A DNA stretch of 7,214 bases. Origin: Prevotellaceae bacterium (lineage in GTDB: Bacteria > Bacteroidota > Bacteroidia > Bacteroidales > UBA932). The first letter of the stretch is position 1; every line of letters starts with the position of its first letter. The DNA is taken from NCBI GenBank assembly GCA_031257655.1, contig JAIROF010000172.1, positions 1 through 7,214 on the forward strand, in the 5' to 3' direction. A program made the translations under genes and the position numbers. Shown piece by piece: positions 1-7,110 of the stretch. The notes beneath the pieces were generated by a model that worked only from the letters and a program-made list of their open reading frames with translations, did no database searches and had not been told where the DNA came from.

Positions 1-97
1 CGTACCTATCCTCAAAACGCTTATACCTAAAATTTACCCTGTATTTCGCACAAAAAGCCAATTCATTTTTTTTTAATTCACAAAAACAATTAGCATT
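1..97 (+). other. AT-rich leader upstream of the SusC-like gene, no gene seen
   Basis: This stretch has a run of nine or more T residues near 66-74 and an A-rich segment just before the ATG at 98, typical of Bacteroidetes translation initiation regions without Shine-Dalgarno. It contains no TTTG and no acceptable TAnnTTTG on the + strand. The operon promoter is therefore probably further upstream, outside the window, or this is an internal position in a longer operon. Confidence 0.5.
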
Positions 98-3000
98 ATG
101 AAAAAAGACAAAGTTTTTCAACAGAAGATGCGCCCTGCAACGCTGCGGCAAGCAGCCTTTGGCGGGGCGGCAAGGGTGCGCATTTTTCTTCTGGTCGCTG
201 CGCTGCTCGTGGCGCCCGCTGCGCTGTGGGCGCAAAACCTCAACGTTTCCGGCACGGTGCGCGACGGCAGCGGCTCGCCGGTGGCGGGGGTAAGCGTGGT
301 GGTGAAGGGCACGACGGTGGGCGCTACCACCGACGTAAACGGCGCCTACAACATCGGCGCTCCCGCCAACGCTACGCTGGTATTTTCGTTCCTTGGCCTC
401 GCCACGGTAGAGGAGGCGGTGGGCGGACGCGGGCGCATAGACGTTACGCTGGGCGAAGCCGACCAGGCCATAGACGAGGTGGTGGTGATTGGCTACGGCG
501 TGCAGCGCCGCGAAGCCGTAACCGGCTCGGTGGCCTCCATTGGCGGCGAATCGATGCGCGCCGTGCAGTCCACCAACTTTACGCAGGCCCTGCAGGGGCG
601 CATTGCCGGCGTGGAGATGACCCAAACCTCCACCAAGCCGGGCGCGGCGATGCAAATCCGCATTCGCGGCACGCGCTCGCTCAACGCCAGCAACGACCCG
701 CTTATCGTGCTCGACGGTATCCCCTTTGCGGGAACGGTAAACGACATCGACCCGGCCTCCATCAAGAGCATCGACATCCTGAAGGACGCCTCCGCAACGG
801 CCATCTACGGCTCGCGCGGCGCAAACGGCGTGATTATGATTTCTACCAACCGCGGCGTGGCCGGACAGGAGGCGCAGGTAACCTACAACGGGTACTACGG
901 CGTAAAGTCGCTCTTTTCGAGGTACCCCATGATGGACGGGCCGAAGTTTGCCAAGCTCCGCGCCGACGCAGCGCAGACAATTAAGGACTTGAAAAGCTCC
1001 ACCGCTCCGCATACCAACTCCAACGACGAGCGCGACGACGTAAACACCGACTGGCAGGACCTGTTCTTCCGGCAGGGTATGGTAACGAGCCACGACGTGA
1101 GCGTGGCCAAGGGTACCGAAAAGGGCAGCTACATCTTTGGCGGCTCGTTCTACAAGGAGCAGGCGGTGGTGCCTACGCAGCAGTACACCCGCATTTCGCT
1201 GCGCACCGCCCTCGACCAGTCGGTGGGCAAGTACTTCCGCTTTGGCCTGACCTCAAACAACGCCTACGGTTTCTCTCAGGGAAATCAGGTGGGCGTAGGC
1301 GACGCGCTGGGCAACTCGCCGCTGGCCGACCCCTACAACGCCGACGGAACGCTGAAAAGGGCAAACCAAGTCGCAGCATCGGATATCTACAGGATTTGGA
1401 CAAAGGAAACGCTGGAGGACGCAAAAGACCTCTGGATGAGCGATTCCAAGACCTTAGGCTCGTACAACAACCTCTTTGGCGAGGTGTTCATTCCGGGCGT
1501 GGAGGGCTTGAGCTACCGCGTTAACCTCGGCCTGAACATCCGCTTTACCAACGGCGGCGGATTTACGGGGAGGGGCGTAACCAGCGCCACCGACCCCAAC
1601 GCCCCATCGTCGGCCTCCGTCAGCAATTCGCTCACCACCAGCTGGGCGGTAGAAAATTTGCTGAACTACGACCGTACCTTTGCCGGCGTGCACCACGTAA
1701 ACGCCGTGGCAATGTACTCTGCCGAGCAAAACTTCTACAACCGCTCGGCGTTTTCCGTCAGGGACTTACCCGCCGACCACTTTCAGTACTACAACATAGG
1801 CTACGGCGAGGGCGAAAAAACGATCAACAAGGGCGACCAGCAGTACTCCCTTACGGGCTTGATTTCGTACATGGGGCGCGTGATGTACGACTACGACGAC
1901 CGCTACATGGTGAGCCTTGCCCTGCGCTCCGACGGCTCTTCGCGCCTTGCGTCCGGGCACAAGTGGCACACCTACCCGGCCGTGTCTGCCGGATGGAACC
2001 TGCACCGCGAAAGCTTTATGGGCGGCCTTAGCTGGCTCAGCGCCCTCAAGCTGCGCGTGGGCTACGGCGAAACCTCCAACCAGGCCATTGACCCCTACAA
2101 AACGCTCGGGCTGCTCAACACCCGATTCTACAACTTTGGCGACAGCGAAAGCGGATACGCCACCGGATACTACGTTTCCGAGCTGCCCAACGTAGGCCTC
2201 GGCTGGGAGTACACCCAAACGTGGAACTTTGGCGCAGACTTCTCCCTGCTCAACAAGCGCCTCTCCGGTACCATTGAGTACTACCGGCAGCACACCAAGG
2301 ACATCCTGCTGAGCGTAGACCTGCCCAGCACCACCGCTGTGCCCAGCTACATGGCCAACATCGGCGAAACCGAAAACAACGGCTTTGAGCTTTCGCTCAA
2401 CGGCGTGATACTCGACAACCTCAACGGGTTTACCTGGGAGGCCGGCGTAAACTTCTACGCCAACCGAAACAAGCTCCTATCGCTGGCTTCTGGGGAGGAA
2501 AAGAACGAAGGAAACTGGTGGTTTGTGGGCTACCCCATCGACGTGATATTTGACTACAAAAAGGTGGGCATCTGGCAGGAGGGCGACCCCTACTTAGACA
2601 TCCTTGAGCCGGGCGGAAACCCGGGCATGATAAAGGTGGAGTATACCGGCGAATATAACCCCGACGGCACGCCGGTGCGACAAATTGGCGCCGACGACCG
2701 GCAGCCGCAGAGCATGGAGCCCGATTTTCAGGGCGGCTTCAACACCCGCCTTGCCTACAGGGGGTTTGACCTGAGCGTAGTGGGTGCGTTCAAGAGCGGG
2801 GGTACCCTCATATCTACGCTGCATGGCGCCACGAGCTACCTCAACAACCTCAACGGACGGGCCGGAAACGTTGACGTGGACTACTGGATGCCCAACAACC
2901 CCGGCGGCAAGTACCCGCGCCCCGGCGGCCTAACCTCCGCCGACAGCCCAAAGTACGCCAACACGCTCGCCTACTTCGACGCATCGTACCTCAAGATACG

Positions 3001-3262
3001 CGCCATTACCCTTGGCTACGATTTCGACCGCAGGTGGCTGAAAAACGTAGGACTGAGCAGGCTCAGGCTCTACGCCACCGTGCAAAACCCGCTGGTGCTC
3101 TTCTCCCCCTTCCACAGCGAAAGCGGCATGGACCCGGAAACAAACTCCTACGGCGACGAAAACCAGTCCGTTACAACGCAGATACAGGAGCGCCTGCCCA
3201 TTGTGGGCAAAAACACCCCCGTTACGCGAAACTATTTGTTTGGTTTAAGTTTAACTTTCTAA
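98..3262 (+). CDS. SusC/RagA-family TonB-dependent outer-membrane transporter
   Basis: Predicted outer-membrane beta-barrel that imports a substrate captured by the SusD-like partner encoded next, powered by TonB-ExbBD. Seen in the 1054-aa protein: a signal peptide with hydrophobic core near residues 29-44 and probable cleavage after A45 (LWA-Q); a carboxypeptidase-regulatory-like domain at about 47-118 (VSGTVRDGSGSPVAGVSVVVKG); a TonB box, DEVVVIGYG, at 126-134; a plug domain to about 253 with the SusC hallmark LKDASATAIYGSRGANGV at 228-244; then a long barrel ending in aromatic-rich strands and a terminal Phe (YLFGLSLTF). Length is normal for the family, with no frameshift. The ATG at 98 follows an A-rich leader without a Shine-Dalgarno sequence. 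It gives an unusually long pre-core segment, and Met11 (base 128) is a possible alternative start. Thirteen bases separate it from the SusD-like gene, so the two are surely cotranscribed. Substrate is unknown because no degradative enzyme is in view. Confidence 0.97.
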   Translation: MKKDKVFQQKMRPATLRQAAFGGAARVRIFLLVAALLVAPAALWAQNLNVSGTVRDGSGSPVAGVSVVVKGTTVGATTDVNGAYNIGAPANATLVFSFLGLATVEEAVGGRGRIDVTLGEADQAIDEVVVIGYGVQRREAVTGSVASIGGESMRAVQSTNFTQALQGRIAGVEMTQTSTKPGAAMQIRIRGTRSLNASNDPLIVLDGIPFAGTVNDIDPASIKSIDILKDASATAIYGSRGANGVIMISTNRGVAGQEAQVTYNGYYGVKSLFSRYPMMDGPKFAKLRADAAQTIKDLKSSTAPHTNSNDERDDVNTDWQDLFFRQGMVTSHDVSVAKGTEKGSYIFGGSFYKEQAVVPTQQYTRISLRTALDQSVGKYFRFGLTSNNAYGFSQGNQVGVGDALGNSPLADPYNADGTLKRANQVAASDIYRIWTKETLEDAKDLWMSDSKTLGSYNNLFGEVFIPGVEGLSYRVNLGLNIRFTNGGGFTGRGVTSATDPNAPSSASVSNSLTTSWAVENLLNYDRTFAGVHHVNAVAMYSAEQNFYNRSAFSVRDLPADHFQYYNIGYGEGEKTINKGDQQYSLTGLISYMGRVMYDYDDRYMVSLALRSDGSSRLASGHKWHTYPAVSAGWNLHRESFMGGLSWLSALKLRVGYGETSNQAIDPYKTLGLLNTRFYNFGDSESGYATGYYVSELPNVGLGWEYTQTWNFGADFSLLNKRLSGTIEYYRQHTKDILLSVDLPSTTAVPSYMANIGETENNGFELSLNGVILDNLNGFTWEAGVNFYANRNKLLSLASGEEKNEGNWWFVGYPIDVIFDYKKVGIWQEGDPYLDILEPGGNPGMIKVEYTGEYNPDGTPVRQIGADDRQPQSMEPDFQGGFNTRLAYRGFDLSVVGAFKSGGTLISTLHGATSYLNNLNGRAGNVDVDYWMPNNPGGKYPRPGGLTSADSPKYANTLAYFDASYLKIRAITLGYDFDRRWLKNVGLSRLRLYATVQNPLVLFSPFHSESGMDPETNSYGDENQSVTTQIQERLPIVGKNTPVTRNYLFGLSLTF

Positions 3263-3275
3263 AAAATAAGCAACA

Positions 3276-5327
3276 ATGAAAAGAATAAGTAAAATAGCAG
3301 CGGCGGCTACCCTGATTTTTGTCATGGGGTGCACCAAGATTTTGGAAGAAACGCCCCGCAACATCTTTGAGCCCAGCTTCTTTGCCACCGAAACCGGCGT
3401 TATTGGCGGATTAACAGGCCTGTACGCCAGCTTGCGCGGAGTGTACGGGCAGCCCTACTACTTTAACATCTGCGAAACCGGCACCGACGAATACACCTAC
3501 GGCTCGCAGGCCGACGGTAACTTTAAGTCGGCCGACCTGTGCGGCCTGGGCATCCCCGACGCCTCCAACAGCCGCTTCGACGTGCTGTGGAACGTGGCCT
3601 ACGGCGCCATCAACTCCGCCACCGGAGTTATAGACAACGCCACCGAAGCCGGCATGGACCCCGCGCTGATTGCCGAGGCGCGATTCTTTCGCGGCTTCTA
3701 CTACTTCCTGCTGGCGCAGTCATTCGGCGGCGTGCCCCTCGATTTGGGCGGCGGCGAGCTCAAGTTCAACACCACGCCCACGCGCCTCAGCACCCGCAAC
3801 ACCGTGCCGGAGGTGTACTGCAAGGCGGTATTCCCCGACTTGGAGCAGGCCGTGAGCGACCTGCCCGAAAACCCGCGTCGGATAGGTACGGTTACCAAGA
3901 ACGTGGCGCGCCTCGCTTTGTCCAGAGCCTACCTCACCTTTGGGTGGTGGCTCGAAAACCCGGAAAACATCCCCACCTACCCGGCGTGCGACCGCAAGGG
4001 CATTGGCAGCTATGACCTCGCCGCCACGCAGTACTTCCAAAAGGCCTACGACGTGGCAACCGAGGCTATCGGCAACCCGGGTCCCTACAAATTGCAGGAT
4101 ACCTACTACGATGTAAATCTGGCGCAAAACGACCGCAACAGCGAGATAATGCTCTGGGCAGACCATACGGAGAGCAGCGCAAAGTACAACGAGGGCAACG
4201 TTACCGGCTGGGATGGAGTCCCCTCCGGAAGCTCCGACGGGCAAAATCAGGCGGTGTGGATGGTAACCTGGTATTTCCAGAGCGTTACCGCAAGCCTCAA
4301 CCCTACTGGCTTTAAAAAAGCAAATTCTGCCGATACCTCAGACGTTCTTGATAATGGCAACCCTTTCTTCCGCACCGTGCAGGCAGGGCAATCGTTCAGC
4401 CGCATGTGGTCGCGTATGGCTCCGCCCATCAAGGTATTTACCACCACATTTGCCGACAAGACGAAAGACTCCCGTTTCGACGGAACATTCGTTACCACCT
4501 ATCGCGGCACATGGAATTTGAGTAATTTAGCATACAAAAACGACACGCTCTACAACGCTGTTACCTCCCAGCCTCTAACGGCTGGACAGCCGGCGGTTAC
4601 TTTCCTGACCGGAGATGATACGACCGGAATTACCTATTTCCCCATTACTAATGCTAGCGCAAGATATAAATCTAAAACAGTTGACTTTAGCGGCATGGGG
4701 CTTGGATATAAAACGGGGAGAGCCGACTGGGTGGTGCCGATTGACAGAATTTCGCGCACCGTATTCCCCGGGCTGTGGAAGCTGGGGGCATACCGCAAAA
4801 ACACTACGGACTACAACGACGATAAGGTTGCCAGCACGCGCCCGTACAACATCTTCAAGTTTTCGGAGTTTTACTTCATAGCCGCCGAAGCCGCCGTGAA
4901 GGGGGCAACGGGAGCAAAGAGCGCGCGCGAGCTGATTAACGTCATCCGCGAGCGCGCCGGGAAGTGGAAGTTCAGCAACGCAGAAAATAAAGCCAAAACG
5001 GACAACTACAGCAGCGACCTGACCACCGCTACGCCTACGGAGATAACCATCAGCTACATTCTCGACGAGCGCTCGCGCGAATACTTTGGCGAGGGCTACC
5101 GCTGGCACGACCTGGCGCGTACCCAAAAGTGGGCGGAGTATGCGGGCGAATACGAGATTTGCGCTAAAGCCGGCGACGCTACGCCCGAAAAGGTAACCCG
5201 CGACCTGAAATCCTTAGGCGAGGGGCACAAGTACCTCTACCTGCGCCCCATCCCCACCGGTCAGCTGGACAACATGGACGGCGACGCCGCCTACAAAGAC
5301 AACTACCAGAATCCGGGGTACAATTAG
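3276..5327 (+). CDS. SusD/RagB-family outer-membrane nutrient-binding lipoprotein
   Basis: Predicted surface lipoprotein that sits as a lid on the SusC-like barrel and binds the incoming glycan or oligomer. Seen: a type II signal peptide with lipobox VMGC, so the lipidated Cys is C19, followed shortly by an acidic pair (ILEE) as in exported Bacteroidetes lipoproteins; the SusD helical-core motif EARFFRGFYYFLLAQSFGGVPL at about 134-155, split here only by notation; a TPR-like helical N-terminal half; and the C-terminal SusD_RagB domain with FKFSEFYFIAAEA, then ILDERSREYFGEGYRWHDLA at 595-614 and the closing LRPIP and QNPGY motifs. At 683 aa it is longer than classical members (roughly 500-600 aa); the extra length seems to lie around residues 320-480, where the DNA is also much more AT-rich. 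The start is fixed by the lipobox spacing and the A-rich leader. It is the second gene of the operon and is followed by a strong terminator. Confidence 0.96.
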   Translation: MKRISKIAAAATLIFVMGCTKILEETPRNIFEPSFFATETGVIGGLTGLYASLRGVYGQPYYFNICETGTDEYTYGSQADGNFKSADLCGLGIPDASNSRFDVLWNVAYGAINSATGVIDNATEAGMDPALIAEARFFRGFYYFLLAQSFGGVPLDLGGGELKFNTTPTRLSTRNTVPEVYCKAVFPDLEQAVSDLPENPRRIGTVTKNVARLALSRAYLTFGWWLENPENIPTYPACDRKGIGSYDLAATQYFQKAYDVATEAIGNPGPYKLQDTYYDVNLAQNDRNSEIMLWADHTESSAKYNEGNVTGWDGVPSGSSDGQNQAVWMVTWYFQSVTASLNPTGFKKANSADTSDVLDNGNPFFRTVQAGQSFSRMWSRMAPPIKVFTTTFADKTKDSRFDGTFVTTYRGTWNLSNLAYKNDTLYNAVTSQPLTAGQPAVTFLTGDDTTGITYFPITNASARYKSKTVDFSGMGLGYKTGRADWVVPIDRISRTVFPGLWKLGAYRKNTTDYNDDKVASTRPYNIFKFSEFYFIAAEAAVKGATGAKSARELINVIRERAGKWKFSNAENKAKTDNYSSDLTTATPTEITISYILDERSREYFGEGYRWHDLARTQKWAEYAGEYEICAKAGDATPEKVTRDLKSLGEGHKYLYLRPIPTGQLDNMDGDAAYKDNYQNPGYN

Positions 5328-5351
5328 CTGAGCGCGCTACCCCAAACCGTA

Positions 5352-5388
5352 ACCCTCACAGGGTTTCAAACCTTGTGAGGGTTTTTTT
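5352..5388 (+). terminator. Rho-independent terminator of the SusC/SusD operon
   Basis: The arms ACCCTCACAGGG (5352-5363) and CCTTGTGAGGGT (5371-5382) pair over about 12 bp with a single G-T wobble. The pairing can extend by three T-A pairs around the loop. Seven T residues follow at 5382-5388. It begins 25 bases after the SusD-like stop codon, so it ends that transcript. On the minus strand the hairpin is not followed by a clean U-run, so it is unlikely to terminate the convergent ATPase transcript efficiently. Confidence 0.93.
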
Positions 5389-5459
5389 CTGTTGGGGTAT
5401 TTACAAAAACAGCGCCGAAAATTGATGTTGTCGCAAATAGCAAGGAGATAGCGTGTTCG

Positions 5460-6797
5460 CTACGCTTGGTTCAAAAGGTATTTCTCCAAATTTCCGGCAA
5501 GATAGTACGGTACGCTGTGCAAGAGGTAGGGTTTTCCGGCAAGCGTGCTTAGCCGATCAATGCGGTTTTCGCCGGCGTAAAGGCGGATGGCGACCGCTTC
5601 ATCCGATTGCTCCATGTACTGGTGCAGCGACCTGAGCATTCCGGTTTTGCCGGATTTTACTTCTACCGGCACCATTCGCCCGTGGTAGGGAAACAGGTAG
5701 TCTACCTCTGCTGTTGACTCCTTTTTTTCTCTTACCCAAAAGCGAAGGGGGTGTAGCATGTCGCTCTGGTTGGCAGCTAACTCCTGACCGACAATGTGCT
5801 CAACAATGCGCCCTCGGTAAATTGCGCTCAAATCGGTTGTCCCGAACACCTGCATTTGAATACCGGAAAAGCAGTTCAGCATTCCGGTATCCAAAACGTG
5901 CAGCTTGGGTGATTTTTTGATGTCCGGCAAAAAAGGGTGCGATGTTTGGGTAGTAGGGTATATCAGCCTTATGACAAATGCTTTTTCTAACGTCCGTAGC
6001 GCCTCGCCCATCTCTCTGGAAGGGTACGACGAGCCGCCAAAGCCCTGAAATTTAATTCGTGTTGCTGCTTCGTAGAACGACGACCGTATGGCATGGCGCA
6101 TACACTGGGTTTGCGCTTGGCCGGACGAATATTTTTCTACATCGTCGAGGTAGGAAAATAGCAAGGAGTTGTAAACCGGTTTTAGCGCTGTAAAATCACG
6201 GGCGTCAACATATCTTTGCACTACTTCGGGCATTCCGCCTATCACCGTGTAATCGTGGAAGAGCCGTAGCAACTTGTCGTGAGCATGAGGCGCAAAGCAA
6301 GCGCTGTCGTACTGCTGCAAAGCCTGTTTTTCGTCCATTGCTTCCAGGTATTCGCGAAAAGAACAGGGGTAAAGTACCATGTATTCCACACGTCCAACCG
6401 GAAAGGTAATCCGGTTGTTGAACAACGACTCCAGCAGCGACCCTGCGGCAATAACGTGGTACTGCGGGTATTCTTCGTAAAAGTAGCGCAGCTGGCTTAA
6501 CGCCTTCGGCGCTTCCTGAATTTCATCAATAAAAATCAGGGTTGGCAGTATGCCCATTTCCTTTCCCTTGACAAAGAAAATGGCCTTAACCAAGTCGTGT
6601 ATGCTCGAATGTTTCAGAAACAAGGTCTTGTCTTCTTCCGTTTCGAGATTGAGGTAAATGTACTGCGAAAAATGCCCGGCAAGCTGCCGTACAACGGTTG
6701 TTTTACCCGTTTGCCGCGCGCCGCGCAACACCAAAGGCTTCCTCCCAACGGATTGTTGCCATGTGGTAAACTTCTGTATAATATCTCGTTTGAACAT
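5460..6797 (-). CDS. AAA-type ATP-binding protein with C-terminal DUF4143
   Basis: Member of the widespread AAA_14 + DUF4143 ATPase family, whose cellular role is not established. Seen in the 445-aa product, numbered from the ATG at 6797: family-typical N-terminus MFKRDIIQKF; Walker A GARQTGKTT at 26-34; Walker B LIFIDEIQ at 87-94 (D91, E92); a sensor-1-like AAGS at 117-120; and the family segment DYTVIGGMPEVV at about 182-193. The C-terminal region keeps a PD-(D/E)XK-like arrangement, E333, then D366 in AEVDYLF, then EVK at 379-381, so a nuclease-related fold is possible but activity is unproven. The reading frame stays open upstream to a TTG at 6899, but those extra 34 residues are largely translated tandem repeat (ISIKIALTLCR twice), so I reject them. 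An ATG at 6824 adding nine residues is a weaker alternative. GC is lower than in the neighbouring operon, suggesting an accessory gene. It is transcribed convergently to the SusC/SusD operon. Confidence 0.93.
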   Translation of the reverse strand: MFKRDIIQKFTTWQQSVGRKPLVLRGARQTGKTTVVRQLAGHFSQYIYLNLETEEDKTLFLKHSSIHDLVKAIFFVKGKEMGILPTLIFIDEIQEAPKALSQLRYFYEEYPQYHVIAAGSLLESLFNNRITFPVGRVEYMVLYPCSFREYLEAMDEKQALQQYDSACFAPHAHDKLLRLFHDYTVIGGMPEVVQRYVDARDFTALKPVYNSLLFSYLDDVEKYSSGQAQTQCMRHAIRSSFYEAATRIKFQGFGGSSYPSREMGEALRTLEKAFVIRLIYPTTQTSHPFLPDIKKSPKLHVLDTGMLNCFSGIQMQVFGTTDLSAIYRGRIVEHIVGQELAANQSDMLHPLRFWVREKKESTAEVDYLFPYHGRMVPVEVKSGKTGMLRSLHQYMEQSDEAVAIRLYAGENRIDRLSTLAGKPYLLHSVPYYLAGNLEKYLLNQA

Positions 6798-6801
6798 GCT
6801 G

Positions 6802-6834
6802 CAAAGGTAACCATTTTTTTGCATTCTGCACAAA
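6802..6834 (-). promoter_or_regulatory. Predicted Bacteroidetes-type promoter of the ATPase gene
   Basis: Read on the minus strand, TACCTTTG (6809 to 6802) matches the Bacteroidetes -7 consensus TAnnTTTG exactly. A TTTG at 6834-6831 lies 21 bases upstream, in the range expected for the -33 element. This upstream element is inside the first unit of the tandem repeat array. The -7 box ends only four bases before the ATG at 6797, so the predicted transcript would start at or immediately beside the start codon and be leaderless or nearly so. The consensus match and spacing are seen; promoter activity is inferred. Confidence 0.6.
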
Positions 6835-7110
6835 GTGAGGGCAATTTTTATGCTAATTCTGCACAAAGTGAGGGCAATTTTTATGCTAATTCTGCACAAA
6901 GTGAGGGCAATTTTATGCTAATTCTGCACAAAGTGAGGGCAATTTTTATGCTAATTCTGCACAAAGTGAGGGCAATTTTTATGCTAATCCTGCACAAAGT
7001 GAGGGCAATTTTATGCTAATCCTGCACAAAGTGAGGGCAATTTTTATGCTAATCCTGCACAAAGTGAGGGCAATTTTTATGCTAATCCTGCACAAAGTGA
7101 GGGCAATTTT
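6825..7110. repeat. 33-bp tandem direct repeat array, 8 full units plus a truncated ninth
   Basis: The + strand unit runs TCTGCACAAAGTGAGGGCAA then TTTTTATGCTAAT. Units start at 6825, 6858, 6891, 6923, 6956, 6989, 7021, 7054 and 7087, the last cut after 24 bases. There is no spacer between units. Variation is confined to two sites: the first base is T in units 1-5 and C in units 6-9, and the T-tract is 5 long except 4 in units 3, 6 and 9. Units are therefore 33-33-32 bases, a 98-base higher-order period. The unit is about 36% GC. Each unit contains CACAAAGTG, a small dyad with CAC/GTG arms around AAA. The array abuts the ATPase gene and its first unit carries the predicted -33 element. Lack of unique spacers excludes CRISPR. 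Function is unknown. Confidence 0.97.

Noticed and set aside
30..50. Possible -7 box near TATTTCGC for the SusC-like gene
   Set aside because: It departs from TAnnTTTG at key positions and there is no TTTG or TTG at the -33 distance.
1766..2293. 175-codon minus-strand frame antisense to the SusC-like gene
   Set aside because: Shadow of a high-GC coding sequence with biased third positions. The product has no recognisable domain and the plus-strand gene is certain.
4575..5126. 183-codon minus-strand frame antisense to the SusD-like gene
   Set aside because: It overlaps the conserved SusD_RagB C-terminal domain on the other strand and its translation shows no family features.
5352..5382. Shared GTGAGGG between the terminator stem and the tandem repeat
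   Set aside because: Only seven bases are shared and the contexts differ. The terminator has a full hairpin and the repeat does not, so a common origin is not supported.
6597..7019. Plus-strand 140-codon frame with repeated SAQSEGNFYAN peptide
   Set aside because: Its first part is antisense to the ATPase and the rest is translated tandem repeat. The 32-base units change the peptide register to MLILHKVRAIF, so no repeat protein is being maintained.
6825..7110. CRISPR array
   Set aside because: The repeats are contiguous with no unique spacers between them, and no cas-like gene is present.
6825..7110. Plasmid or phage iteron origin
   Set aside because: Iterons would be expected beside a Rep gene. 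The neighbour is a DUF4143 ATPase, and I see no DnaA boxes or replication gene.
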